Shown here: in pieces, positions 1 to 8,619 of the stretch
Layout: every line of letters begins with the position of its first letter
Numbering within the stretch: the first letter of the stretch is position 1
Assembly (NCBI GenBank): GCA_017960645.1
Contig: JAGCYU010000010.1
Coordinates: 1 to 58,748 of the forward strand
Direction: 5' to 3'
Length of the DNA: 58,748 nt
Origin: Alphaproteobacteria bacterium
GTDB lineage: Bacteria; Pseudomonadota; Alphaproteobacteria; CAAHEQ01; UBA3637
Position numbers and translations under genes: made by a program
The notes under the pieces: model-generated
What the model saw: the letters and a program-made list of their open reading frames with translations, nothing else
Told to the model about the DNA's origin: nothing
The model's database searches: none

Positions 1-1571
1 CCAAATCCATTCAATTCACTAGATAATATTGATTGGATATAAGCTTCTTTATCATTTTCAGATAATAAAACTTTTGTTTTTTCAATATTTGTAACTTTGG
101 ATATCTGATCAATAATACTTGCTTCTATGGTTTTGTTTAAAATAATTTCATCATTATTGTTCAAACTGTCCAATGTCAATTTTTCTTTTGCAAGTTCACG
201 GTTCTTACCAAAAAATTCAAATTTGCCTTTTTCAAATCCAAAATATTTACAGAAAACATCTTCAAAGATCGGATAAAATGACGATGTTATATCATTATAT
301 GAAATTCTGTTTTTATAATATGATCTCAGTTTGAAATCACCAATATCTTTGCGTTTGGTATACAGGGATTTAATTATGTTTGGATTATATGTTTCCTTCT
401 TTATTTCAATGGATTGAATATTGGTATAGATATATCCCTTATTTAAAGCCTCATTATTGTAATGCTGAGCTTCTGGCATTCGCAAAATCCGGCCAACCGT
501 TTGAATTTCAAAGACCAAGCTTTTTGTTTCTCTAAAACGAATTAAAATGGAAGCTCTAGGGCAATCCCAACCTGTATCAATGGCTTGCTTAAATATCAAA
601 AAATCAACCGAACTGTTATTGGGAATTAAGTATGGCGTTTCTGTGTTGACCTTTTCTTCACTTAACCAAACAGCTAAATTTCCCTTGTCCTGGGAAACTC
701 CTTTTGCTTCTAAAAATTTTTCGACCACATCCTTTTTCTTGTCTCCTTCATCGGAATTTGGCAGTTGAATTAAAACAAGCGGATTAATATCAATACCTTC
801 GTCAATATAAGCCTGTTTAAGTTCTTTTTGCTTTTGGTAAGCTGCTTCTAAAATCAATTTTTCAGAATCAAGTTCATCATTTGAAATTTTATCAATATTT
901 TCATTGATGATAATTTCCTTTTTTATCAATCCCTCATTAATAACATCATTGGGTTCTACCTTGTACAATGATGCTTCTCCTGATAAAACTGGAGTGGCAC
1001 TCATTTCAATCGTTAAATCTGGACAAATAACCTCATCTCTTAACTCTTTTGCCCTTTCTGTATCTGTTGAAGAGTGGCTTTCATCAATTATTAATACAAT
1101 TTTTCTTCCTTCGTCTTTCGTGTTTTGAATAACATCAATGAAATTGTTTCTTTCTTTATCTTTCATTAAAATGTTTTTCCAATCTCCGGTGGCGTTGTCT
1201 TTTGTCCTTAATTTTTCCCAGTTTAACACCACGACCTCGTTTCTGTTAATTTTGTCGCGTCCACCGGTAAATTCATTTTCAATTAAATGACAATCCGGAT
1301 AACCATTAAAAGTTTTCTTTAATGATCTGTAACTCTGCTCATGAAGGGCGCCTTTACCAATACTGACCCATAAGAAACACATATCCACATGATCAAAAGA
1401 CTGATCTGTAGCTAGTTTATTAATTACTTGACTCATCATAAATGTTTTTCCAGAGCCTGTCGGAGACTGCAAAATGACAGTCTTAACTGCATTTCCACTC
1501 AGAATCGTTCGAACATGATCTAGAATGCCTTCAATAGCTTTTTGTTGAAAATTTTTCAAAGTTTTAGTCAT
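1..1571 (-). CDS. res: Type III restriction enzyme, Res (helicase/nuclease) subunit, 3' end outside window
   Basis: The reading frame is open from the ATG at 1571 to the window edge (523 codons), so the C-terminal part, including the expected nuclease domain, is not visible. The visible part is an SF2 helicase: Walker A SPTGSGKT at about residues 36-43, a DEAH-type box reading DESH at 163-166, and motif III SATP at 191-194. In type III systems Res uses ATP-driven movement to cut when two inversely oriented unmethylated sites meet, and it works only in complex with Mod. Its start overlaps the mod stop by 8 nt (ATGACTAA), so the two are translationally coupled. The family call is firm; whether the gene is complete cannot be seen. 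Confidence 0.9.
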   Translation of the reverse strand, partial: MTKTLKNFQQKAIEGILDHVRTILSGNAVKTVILQSPTGSGKTFMMSQVINKLATDQSFDHVDMCFLWVSIGKGALHEQSYRSLKKTFNGYPDCHLIENEFTGGRDKINRNEVVVLNWEKLRTKDNATGDWKNILMKDKERNNFIDVIQNTKDEGRKIVLIIDESHSSTDTERAKELRDEVICPDLTIEMSATPVLSGEASLYKVEPNDVINEGLIKKEIIINENIDKISNDELDSEKLILEAAYQKQKELKQAYIDEGIDINPLVLIQLPNSDEGDKKKDVVEKFLEAKGVSQDKGNLAVWLSEEKVNTETPYLIPNNSSVDFLIFKQAIDTGWDCPRASILIRFRETKSLVFEIQTVGRILRMPEAQHYNNEALNKGYIYTNIQSIEIKKETYNPNIIKSLYTKRKDIGDFKLRSYYKNRISYNDITSSFYPIFEDVFCKYFGFEKGKFEFFGKNRELAKEKLTLDSLNNNDEIILNKTIEASIIDQISKVTNIEKTKVLLSENDKEAYIQSILSSELNGF

Positions 1572-3246
1572 TGTTGACCCCTTTAATATGCGCTTTTGCA
1601 ATCCGTTTATACAAGTCTAATATTTTATGGGGGATAGCTTCTAATTTTACGCCTGCAATTCCCTTAAATACAGACGTATCGACGGCATCTGTTAATGAGA
1701 AAACATACACATCCTTGCGTCCATCTAATTTGCCGATTTCTGAAATAAAGTCCTTCATATCTGTATCAAAGCAATCAAAATAGATACATGTGTACTGGTC
1801 GTTTTTATTATTTGAAAAAATCTTAAAGCTTGAATTTTTTATGGAAATTTGATTAAAGCGTCCAGTTTTTAGACAAATCATATCTGAACATTCTTTTGCT
1901 AAATTAATTTTTGTTTGGGTTGTGTTTTTCGAATTTTCCACAAAATCCGTTTTGTAATATTTCAGATTACCTCCTAAACCCTCAATAAATTCATCTGAAG
2001 CCTTTTTGTTGTATCCTTTTATTATTTTCTTGATCCGAGGATAGCATATTTTTTCAGCGATATCACCCTCATTATTTGTACAAAGAATAAAGGAATGGCT
2101 AGAACCCTCATTTTTATTTAAATTTAACACAGCTTCCCCTGTTGTTCCTGTACCTGCAAAAAAATCGAGAATCGTACTATTCGTATTTTTTAAGCTTATT
2201 TCCAAAAGCCGATATATTAAATTTGTTGGCTTTGGAAAATCAAAAACTAATTCATTAAATATATTTTTTAACTGATTTTTACCAGTTATTGAGGTATGAC
2301 AGTCTGTAAACAAACTACTTTGAATGGAAAAATTATTGGAATCCTTATAAATTTTCAATCTGGGTACACCATCTCCATTTTTTGAAAAAAATATTTCATT
2401 ATTTTTTAGTTTTTCTTCAAATTCTTCTTTAGTAAGTGTCCAGTTTCTTGTGTACGTTTTCCCAGTCGGTGTTGTAATGGTAAAATATTTTGAACCAGTG
2501 GTTGATTTTATTCCATTTCTCGACATATTACCAGAAAACCACTCTCCTCGTGGGTCATTATCAGGATTGGAAAATGAACCCTCTGAAAATTCTCTTTGTG
2601 CTTTATACTTATTAAATTTTATAATTTCAGTTTTAAAACAAGCAACAATATATTCGTGTTCTTTCCTCACGGTGTTTTTGCTCGTTTTAACGAAGGATCC
2701 TTCCGTTTTATCTTGCAAGCACCATATATAGGTTTCTACATTATTTTCACCAAATATTTTGTCACATAGTAATTTTAGGTTGGCGTACTCGTTATCGTCT
2801 ATGGATATAAACATAACTCCTTTTTCTTTTAATAGTTCTTTTGCTAGTTCAAGGCGTTTCTCCATAAAATTGAGCCATTTTGAATGACGATACCCATCTT
2901 CTTTATCCACAAATTTATCATTATATACAAAATCTTTATTTCCGGAATTATATGGAGGATCAATGTAAATGACATCCATTGTCTCTTTATGGGTATAATT
3001 TAATACCTGTAATGCATGATAATTATCACCTTCAATCATAATGTTATAATCATCATTAGTTGTTTTGATATCCTTTTCTGGTACACTCTTCAAAATGGGC
3101 AATTTTTTAGCACAATCTACAACAACTTTTTCTGGCTCTTTCTCTGAATCCCATACCAAACCATACTTTTTTAAAGACAATTCCTTATCCTGTTTTTGCA
3201 ACAGTTCTATCAATTCTTCTCTTGAAAAATTATCATATTTTGCCAT
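1564..3246 (-). CDS. mod: Type III restriction-modification system DNA methyltransferase (Mod)
   Basis: 560 aa adenine-N6 methyltransferase of the beta type: the catalytic DPPY motif (residues 96-99) comes before the SAM-binding FxGxG motif (DFFAGTGT, 361-368). Between them lies the variable target-recognition region. In type III systems Mod sets sequence specificity for both methylation and restriction. The start ATG at 3246 follows a good ribosome site (AAGGAAG). It is the first gene of a mod-res pair. No long homopolymer or simple repeat of the sort that makes some mod genes phase-variable is visible. Both catalytic motifs are intact, so the gene is probably active. Confidence 0.93.
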   Translation of the reverse strand: MAKYDNFSREELIELLQKQDKELSLKKYGLVWDSEKEPEKVVVDCAKKLPILKSVPEKDIKTTNDDYNIMIEGDNYHALQVLNYTHKETMDVIYIDPPYNSGNKDFVYNDKFVDKEDGYRHSKWLNFMEKRLELAKELLKEKGVMFISIDDNEYANLKLLCDKIFGENNVETYIWCLQDKTEGSFVKTSKNTVRKEHEYIVACFKTEIIKFNKYKAQREFSEGSFSNPDNDPRGEWFSGNMSRNGIKSTTGSKYFTITTPTGKTYTRNWTLTKEEFEEKLKNNEIFFSKNGDGVPRLKIYKDSNNFSIQSSLFTDCHTSITGKNQLKNIFNELVFDFPKPTNLIYRLLEISLKNTNSTILDFFAGTGTTGEAVLNLNKNEGSSHSFILCTNNEGDIAEKICYPRIKKIIKGYNKKASDEFIEGLGGNLKYYKTDFVENSKNTTQTKINLAKECSDMICLKTGRFNQISIKNSSFKIFSNNKNDQYTCIYFDCFDTDMKDFISEIGKLDGRKDVYVFSLTDAVDTSVFKGIAGVKLEAIPHKILDLYKRIAKAHIKGVNND

Positions 3247-3417
3247 TTTTATTTCTTCCTTGACTGAAATATACTTGATTTTTATAGAGAAGTAAATAAT
3301 TTTTTATGAAATATATCACAAAATGACACCCATTTTGAACCAGATTTACTAGCAAAACACTAATTTTTGAGAGAAAAATCAAAAAAAGTGCATTTTTTTC
3401 TAATTTCTAGCATTTTA

Positions 3418-3450
3418 GGGGCTCGCGAAACCCCGAAAACACGATATAAT
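3418..3450 (+). promoter_or_regulatory. Putative promoter with GGGG/CCCC inverted repeat upstream of the small-gene cluster
   Basis: In the 254 bp between mod and the next gene, a perfect -10 box TATAAT lies at 3445-3450. Immediately upstream is a GGGG-N9-CCCC inverted repeat (3418-3421 and 3431-3434) enclosing the palindrome TCGCGA. No good -35 is seen, so the repeat may be an activator or repressor site. The rest of the interval is A/T-rich without coding signs. Confidence 0.45.
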
Positions 3451-3500
3451 ATACCTATAAAAAAATGAATAACCCATTGAAAACATGAAAGGAATTTAAA

Positions 3501-3683
3501 ATGGTACAAATTGGAATGGCAAAACAAAATGGAACTATGGTGGAAGTTTATGATGAAAATGGAAGCTATCTGTTTTCAAGAACTGGCGAGTTGGCTGGAT
3601 TCACATCAAGTACAGTTGCGATCAAGGATGGGAATTTAATCTCTGTCTATGATGCGACAGGTTCTTACCAATTTTCAAGATAA
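3501..3683 (+). CDS. Small protein with two copies of a VYD-x-x-GSY-x-FSR motif
   Basis: 60 aa, preceded by AAAGGA at good spacing. It contains a short motif twice: VYDENGSYLFSR near residues 16-27 and VYDATGSYQFSR at the C-terminus, joined by a stretch with the feel of short beta strands. It is soluble, with no signal peptide or membrane segment. I recognise no named family, although similar small beta-repeat proteins occur in mobile elements. It opens a rightward cluster of small genes inside the island, 27 nt ahead of the next gene. Function unknown. Confidence 0.7.
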   Translation: MVQIGMAKQNGTMVEVYDENGSYLFSRTGELAGFTSSTVAIKDGNLISVYDATGSYQFSR

Positions 3684-3710
3684 TCATTAACAATAAGAAA
3701 GGAGCAAACC

Positions 3711-4001
3711 ATGTTAGAAAATTTTAAACAATATCTCATCAATAAAGGTTATAAAGAATACAGCGCGAATTTAAGTCCGAGTACAGCCATTGACTATCCC
3801 TGGCGTATAGCTAAAATCCTAGAAAAAGAAAACATTACCATTGAACAGTTGTCTGCAGATATTAATAAGTATCTTGAACAATATGATCGGTTGGGTGATA
3901 AATGGACGATTGGTAGACGTTCGCATGAGTCCTACATTAATGCTTTGCGCCAATTTAGAAAGTTTTTATTGTTGCAACGGTTCGGTGGTGCCAATGCCTA
4001 A
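3711..4001 (+). CDS. Orphan core-binding (SAM-like) domain protein related to tyrosine integrase N-termini
   Basis: 96 aa with ribosome site AAAGGAG. The sequence looks like the N-terminal DNA-binding core of tyrosine recombinases: an amphipathic start, STAIDYPWRI, then YINALRQFRKFLL near the end. The catalytic domain (R...HxxR...Y) is absent. It ends by overlapping the next gene by 8 nt (3994-4001), so the pair is co-translated. It could be an accessory or inhibitor protein for an integrase, or a remnant that became its own gene. The domain assignment is by eye and moderate. Confidence 0.6.
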   Translation: MLENFKQYLINKGYKEYSANLSPSTAIDYPWRIAKILEKENITIEQLSADINKYLEQYDRLGDKWTIGRRSHESYINALRQFRKFLLLQRFGGANA

Positions 4002-4191
4002 ATATCTTGATATAACAGTTGAATTGGTTGGCAAAGATGGAAATGCCTTTAATATTCTTGGTATTTGCAGACGAGCCATGAAACGCGCCCATCTGCCTGA
4101 ATCTGAAATTGAAGCATTTACACAAGAAGCGACAAGCAGCAATTATGACCATTTGCTTGCGACCTGTTGTGAATGGTTTAACGTGGAGTAA
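3994..4191 (+). CDS. Small conserved mobile-element protein (65 aa)
   Basis: The ATG at 3994 lies inside the end of the previous gene (8-nt overlap). The 65-aa product is acidic and probably all-helical after a beta-rich start (PKYLDITVELVGKDGNAFNI); it ends in DHLLATCCEWFNVE. Very similar small proteins are common in plasmids and integrative elements of Gram-negative bacteria, with no assigned function. A longer version of this frame starting at 3841 exists, but that part overlaps the upstream gene out of frame and has no ribosome site, so I take 3994 as the start. Confidence 0.75.
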   Translation: MPKYLDITVELVGKDGNAFNILGICRRAMKRAHLPESEIEAFTQEATSSNYDHLLATCCEWFNVE

Positions 4192-4193
4192 GC

Positions 4194-4520
4194 ATGACAG
4201 ATACAAATAAGATCAGACAATTAAATGATATACTCAGGACTACTTTTACTGGTGGCAAGGTCTTAACAACAATAGGTATCAGAAGTAAACCGGTAGAAGA
4301 TGTATCAAGAATTTTAGCTAAGGTCAGATCTTTTAATAAATTCAATAAATCTAACAATCGATACGCTGAGAAAGATTATGGTAGTTTCGCATTTAAAGGT
4401 GATGTGATTATATGGAAGATTGATTATTACGATAAAAATTATGAATTCTTGTCTGATAATCCTGCTGATCCAACAATTACAAATCGTGTTCTTACCATCC
4501 TGACTAGTGAAGAATATTGA
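4194..4520 (+). CDS. DUF3768 family protein
   Basis: 108 aa, starting 2 nt after the previous stop. The pattern fits DUF3768: an N-terminal IRQLND..LR.TF.GG, then a central WKIDYYD and a C-terminal RVLTI..SEEY. The family is typical of alphaproteobacterial plasmids and integrated elements and its role is not known. It belongs to the same cotranscribed cluster as the two genes before it. The family call is confident; no function can be inferred. Confidence 0.85.
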   Translation: MTDTNKIRQLNDILRTTFTGGKVLTTIGIRSKPVEDVSRILAKVRSFNKFNKSNNRYAEKDYGSFAFKGDVIIWKIDYYDKNYEFLSDNPADPTITNRVLTILTSEEY

Positions 4521-4574
4521 TTTTATATAAACTTTATGATATGATTAGATAAAATAAATTGGAAAGTGTTTTAT

Positions 4575-5525
4575 ATGCCAGGATCATATCTGTATATTAC
4601 GTGTTTTAAGTGTCAGAAAAAGTATCTGAAAGAGGGTAATTTAAATGGACTCCCCCTATATAAGGTTCGTAATTTTAGTATGGATGGTATTACTCAAATA
4701 ATTTGCCCTGAATGTCAAGATATAATTCTTTCCATTAGTCAAGAAATGCTATATGAAATTTATTTTCAAACTGCTGTTGAACAATTTGTAGATAAGAATT
4801 ATGCAGAATCCGTTTTTTTTCTTACAAAATCACGAGAAACATTTATAAAATACATCATTGAATTATTATTATATGAAAAAAATTCAAGCATTAATATAGA
4901 AAATATATGGAGCAAAGGCATGGCTCTTTCTGAAAGACGCTTAGGTGCTTTTTTTGCATTATTCTTTTATAGATTTGGCGAGTTTTTAGATTTAAACAAA
5001 ATAGAAACTAATCTACGCAACAAAGTTATGCATGATAGCGTTTACCCCACGGAAGAAGATACAACCAAATATGCTAAAAATATCTTAAGTCTTTTCAATA
5101 CGGTAATGAAAAAAATTTTAGAAGAAATTGATTTAAAAATAATTATGTCGTTCAATCATGGACAACAGAAGAAAAAAATTGATGCGTATTTAAAAACCCT
5201 TAAAGATAGACATATACAAATACAGTATGCTTCTGATTCTATTATTTCAAGAAATACTTTTTCAAAATCAGAAGAGGAACAAAATACTAGAAGAGAAATA
5301 TTTAGTAAAAAATATCCAGATAAGTGGAAAGAATTAGCATGCCAGGCCAATAAAACAGGAAAAATTATTTATATTAACGAACAAGGGGCAGCAGAGTTGA
5401 AAAATCGTGTTGAGGATAATGAACCTAAGATTTACCAACCGACACAATCATTTGAGAAGCTTGTGGAAATAATTAGTCAGAGAAAAAAGAGATTTGATAA
5501 CCATTCTATAACTCTTGTTATATAA
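4575..5525 (+). CDS. Zinc-ribbon plus HEPN-like domain protein
   Basis: 316 aa from the ATG at 4575 (GGAAAG 8 nt upstream); an in-frame GTG at 4566 is less likely. Two CxxC pairs at about residues 10/13 and 44/47 suggest a zinc ribbon. A helical domain (about 65-185) follows, with RNKVMH at 148-153, i.e. the R-x4-H signature of HEPN RNases, then NILSLF. The C-terminal third is charged, with a GKIIYINEQGAAEL segment. HEPN proteins act in toxin-antitoxin, abortive infection and other RNA-targeting systems; the position beside a type III restriction system fits a defence role, but that is inference. A hairpin terminator follows. Confidence 0.7.
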   Translation: MPGSYLYITCFKCQKKYLKEGNLNGLPLYKVRNFSMDGITQIICPECQDIILSISQEMLYEIYFQTAVEQFVDKNYAESVFFLTKSRETFIKYIIELLLYEKNSSINIENIWSKGMALSERRLGAFFALFFYRFGEFLDLNKIETNLRNKVMHDSVYPTEEDTTKYAKNILSLFNTVMKKILEEIDLKIIMSFNHGQQKKKIDAYLKTLKDRHIQIQYASDSIISRNTFSKSEEEQNTRREIFSKKYPDKWKELACQANKTGKIIYINEQGAAELKNRVEDNEPKIYQPTQSFEKLVEIISQRKKRFDNHSITLVI

Positions 5526-5569
5526 TACAATTTTACCATTGAAATCCCAAATCAGTTTAAATCATCCGT

Positions 5570-5612
5570 GGTGAGCATTTCATTTTTGGTATAGGTTGGC
5601 TCACCTTTTTAA
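5570..5612 (+). terminator. Rho-independent terminator after the HEPN-like gene
   Basis: Perfect 7-bp stem GGTGAGC (5570-5576) / GCTCACC (5599-5605), then TTTTT. The loop is long (22 nt). About 120 bp of featureless sequence separates it from the converging HUH-like gene. Confidence 0.65.
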
Positions 5613-5730
5613 TCCGTTGTGTTCTGCGGCGATTTGGTCTGTGTTTCTGCTCGTTTTATGAAGATATTTTAAATGTGCTTGGCTATCATTTGCGGATAGA
5701 TTACTATTTCTCTCGTATAGTAAATAAAAT

Positions 5731-6453
5731 TCATGGGGCTGATAAAAACCACTCACGGATGCATTCATTTTTATTATACTGGTTAAAATGGCGAATAGGT
5801 TTCTGAAAATCCTTGGTTGTAAATATCCTACTTGGTCTAAATCGTCTGTCTTTTTCTGATTTCACTAACTCCTTGTCACCATAACACCAGATTCTTTGCA
5901 TATCTAATGGTTGGCCGGTTATGTTTATCAAAGTCTTATCTCTTTCATCCGACATGTAGTAATAAAATATTCTTAACCGATCAAGCATGAATTCATAAAA
6001 ATCTTGAACTTTATCTTTAGGTAGGTCTATCAAAATGTGTAAATGTGGCATGTTTTCATCTACATCTCTATTCTTACCATGCTCTAAAAACACAATCATC
6101 TTATATTGAAGTTCAGGATGTTTATTGTATCTTTTTCCTAACGTCTTTGCATAATACTTTCCCAATGCTTCTTTAAAATGATATGCAAGGTACTGTTCAG
6201 AGATATTTTGTTGCCTGGGATTAAAGGTCATGAATGTATTAGGCACAAAACCATTTTCATATAACCTTTTTATTGTCTGTTCTTGCTTTTCATTAGATAC
6301 TTCAACTATATTTTTCATTTTTCTTGACTCCATTTTGAAACGTGATAGAGGTGTATTTATGAATTGATAAAGGAGAAACCTCACATTATCTTTACGCCTT
6401 TTTCCGAACCTAGACAGGAAGAAGCCTTCAACTGTTTTCAAGCGATCCTTCAA
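5731..6453 (-). CDS. Small HUH-type replication-initiator-like or relaxase-like protein
   Basis: 240 aa. Residues 74-79 (FMTFNP) resemble motif 1, and HLH at 137-139 within PHLHILIDLP matches the metal-binding HUH motif 2 of rolling-circle Rep proteins and relaxases; an acidic residue E124 lies just upstream, as in many Reps. Several tyrosines follow (for example near 155-170 and in HFNQYNKNE near the C-terminus), but I cannot say which is catalytic. No helicase domain. If correct, it would nick DNA and form a 5'-phosphotyrosine link, giving the element a way to replicate or move. A perfect inverted repeat at 6547-6566 lies about 100 bp upstream. Confidence 0.6.
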   Translation of the reverse strand: MKDRLKTVEGFFLSRFGKRRKDNVRFLLYQFINTPLSRFKMESRKMKNIVEVSNEKQEQTIKRLYENGFVPNTFMTFNPRQQNISEQYLAYHFKEALGKYYAKTLGKRYNKHPELQYKMIVFLEHGKNRDVDENMPHLHILIDLPKDKVQDFYEFMLDRLRIFYYYMSDERDKTLINITGQPLDMQRIWCYGDKELVKSEKDRRFRPSRIFTTKDFQKPIRHFNQYNKNECIREWFLSAP

Positions 6454-6546
6454 AATTCAATCCCTTTTATTTTTTTATAGAACACCAAAAATTTTGAAAC
6501 TGCCTCATATAAATTTCCAAATATCAAAAAAATTAATTTTTTGAAA

Positions 6547-6566
6547 AAGTGACATTGAGGTCACTT
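6547..6566. repeat. Perfect inverted repeat AAGTGAC-N6-GTCACTT upstream of the HUH gene
   Basis: Two 7-bp arms (6547-6553 and 6560-6566) separated by 6 bp lie between the HUH-like gene and the methyltransferase terminator. It lacks a T-run of its own in either direction, so it is more likely an operator or a hairpin origin than a terminator. Confidence 0.6.
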
Positions 6567-6579
6567 AATTAAAAATATA

Positions 6580-6610
6580 AAAAAAGAGGCAACCGAAGTC
6601 ACCTCTTTTG
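6580..6610 (-). terminator. Terminator with a cTTCGg tetraloop after the C5 methyltransferase gene
   Basis: Read leftward, AAAAGAGGTGAC-TTCG-GTTGCCTCTTTT folds into a continuous stem (two G-T pairs) closed by a C(TTCG)G tetraloop and followed by a long T-rich run. AAAAGAGG/CCTCTTTT flanks make it work in both directions. Confidence 0.85.
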
Positions 6611-6627
6611 TCTTGTGGCATCTAACC

Positions 6628-8598
6628 TTATTTGTCGGCTTCTTTTTCTTCTGTTGCAATCTTATCGCCGGGAAACGTACTGAGCAGCGCTAACATCATT
6701 TTAGGGCAGACATGCTCGCCTAATGCTTCGCGAACCAAGTGTTCGTCCTTTGAAATCAGCATACCATTTTCCCACTGCAAGCCTTCAAAATCACCCTCAA
6801 AAGCTTTTGGCGCCAATAATGGATCCAAGAAATCAGCAGGAGCTCCCATCAACAGCAACAACTCATGGATTGAAAGGACGCGTGCATCCGAAAAACAGCC
6901 TTTTTCAGTTAATGGGCGACCATAATGGACGGATGAAAGGTCACCTACACTGCCACTACCTGTTGTGATGGTCGGACAGGGGTAAGCTGGATCGATGCGT
7001 CGGTAGCCTTGTTTAAAACTTCCACCCGATGTTGAGCCATCTTTATTTTTGGGCTGATAGAGGATGGAATTCATCCAAGCCGACATGCCAGTAGGGGTAT
7101 GTCTTAAAAAATTAATTTCATCCTCAGTCAAAGGCAAGCCATAGTGCCATCTGTTATCGGGATCCACTTCACCGGCCTCCAATGTTTTTAACATTCCAAT
7201 TGTTTCAAAAACTGTTGGACGGAACTTGAAAGGCTTTGGGAATTTCCAATCACCTAATTCTTCTTTCCAAAACAAAATGAAACAGCGCTTACGGTCTTCG
7301 GCGGTTCCATAGTCTGCTGCGGATAAAATGCCAACCCGAGTCTTATATTTCATTCTGTGTAGCTCATCCACAACATATTCACCAATAGTCTTGTCGCCTA
7401 AGACCTCCAAAGCCTTTTCGGGGCGGCTAGTTAGCCACTGTGGCACGTTTTCAATAAGACCGGCTTTATAACCAACCGCTTCAATATTTTTTAATGTATC
7501 CACAAACAAAGTCGCACGTTCGGTTGTCCCTTTTGTGTCCGCGGTATTGTACGGACTCGCGTCTTGACATGGTGGGGATGCAAAAACGAACGTAGCCCCA
7601 GCTTTTTCACTTTCAGCCTTCACCTCTTCAAAAATTTTCGGATCGGAGATAGAGCCGATGATCGTTTTGCAGTTTGGATATAAACGGGAATGGGCTTTAG
7701 CACGCCAATCGTCATATTCATTCGCGACCGCAATTTTAATGCCGGTGACCTTTTCTACAAGGCAAGTGCCAATACCAATATTCGCGTACAGCGATGTTGC
7801 CACGATTGGTTGATCCAGAGTCAGCGTCTTATCTACCGTTTCAAAGTCATCTTCAGTAGCACGCCAATTTTTTAACATTTGGCTCTCGTTTTTTGGGCCA
7901 TCGTCGGTTTGAGCCTTTTTGGTCATATCGGCACTTAAAGCCAAAGCACGTGTTGGCACTTCACCAATAGCAATGGCATAACGGACAGCTGCGTAAATGT
8001 TTGCCAATTCCAACTTTTGAAAGTCACGAATCTGACGAGCACCTAAGCGAGGATAACGCTCTCGAATGACCTCTTTTTTCGTCTTGCGAGCACCGGATTT
8101 TTTCTTCAAGCCTTTTTGCCCCTTGATTGCCTTAATGTCTTGCCCAATCATGTACTCAAGAAGCAACTGATAGGCGGCTTCAATTTGGACTTTACGCAGC
8201 TGTTTTGCATATTCTTCGTCCGAAAGTGGTTGAGCTTTTAAATAAACAGCTTTAGCTTTTACAGCTGTTGAGACTTGATCCAAGAGGGCAGTCAAGTCCG
8301 CATCATTGGCAATTGGATCGGTAGGCAAAGTGACAAAATTATCATTCGCACATTTTTTAACCAGTGAAGCCAATTCATCCTCGGATAGATAATCGTTTTT
8401 AAAGATTTCGTCCAAAGTCTTATCCTGCAAAACCTCAGGCAATACAAAATCAGTTTCAGTTGTCGCGTTATCATTTGCAACTGCCTCTGAATTGTCAGAT
8501 TGCGATTCTGCTGGTACGAAAACGTCACCGTTTGCAGCTTGTTGAACATTCATTTCATTTTCATTGGCCGAAGCCATAATTTTTTCGACTTTTGTCAT
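6628..8598 (-). CDS. Orphan DNA cytosine-C5 methyltransferase with long N-terminal extension
   Basis: 656 aa. Catalytic motif IV SPPCQ has its cysteine at about 344, motif VI is IENV (382-385) and motif VIII EDRKRCF (434-440); the SAM-binding motif I region reads YANIGIGTCLVEKV (271-284), a departure from the usual FxGxG. The first 260 residues are extra: an acidic, low-complexity start, then a basic segment (KGLKKKSGARKTKKEVIRER, 162-181). No cognate restriction gene is adjacent, so it is probably a solitary or element-protective enzyme, as in phages and integrative elements. It is preceded by a 5'-terminal hairpin leader and followed by a strong terminator, so it is monocistronic. Confidence 0.88.
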   Translation of the reverse strand: MTKVEKIMASANENEMNVQQAANGDVFVPAESQSDNSEAVANDNATTETDFVLPEVLQDKTLDEIFKNDYLSEDELASLVKKCANDNFVTLPTDPIANDADLTALLDQVSTAVKAKAVYLKAQPLSDEEYAKQLRKVQIEAAYQLLLEYMIGQDIKAIKGQKGLKKKSGARKTKKEVIRERYPRLGARQIRDFQKLELANIYAAVRYAIAIGEVPTRALALSADMTKKAQTDDGPKNESQMLKNWRATEDDFETVDKTLTLDQPIVATSLYANIGIGTCLVEKVTGIKIAVANEYDDWRAKAHSRLYPNCKTIIGSISDPKIFEEVKAESEKAGATFVFASPPCQDASPYNTADTKGTTERATLFVDTLKNIEAVGYKAGLIENVPQWLTSRPEKALEVLGDKTIGEYVVDELHRMKYKTRVGILSAADYGTAEDRKRCFILFWKEELGDWKFPKPFKFRPTVFETIGMLKTLEAGEVDPDNRWHYGLPLTEDEINFLRHTPTGMSAWMNSILYQPKNKDGSTSGGSFKQGYRRIDPAYPCPTITTGSGSVGDLSSVHYGRPLTEKGCFSDARVLSIHELLLLMGAPADFLDPLLAPKAFEGDFEGLQWENGMLISKDEHLVREALGEHVCPKMMLALLSTFPGDKIATEEKEADK

Positions 8599-8619
8599 TT
8601 TTTTTACCTTTCTTTAAAA

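Noticed and set aside
3841-4191. 116-aa protein starting at 3841
   Set aside because: Its first half overlaps the core-binding gene out of frame and has no ribosome site; the real gene begins at 3994.
6547-6566. Terminator for the HUH gene or methyltransferase gene
   Set aside because: The inverted repeat lies upstream of the HUH start and beyond the methyltransferase terminator, and has no T-run matching a transcript end.
8292-8549. 85-aa leftward frame inside the methyltransferase gene
   Set aside because: Shadow of the methyltransferase N-terminal region in another frame, no ribosome site.
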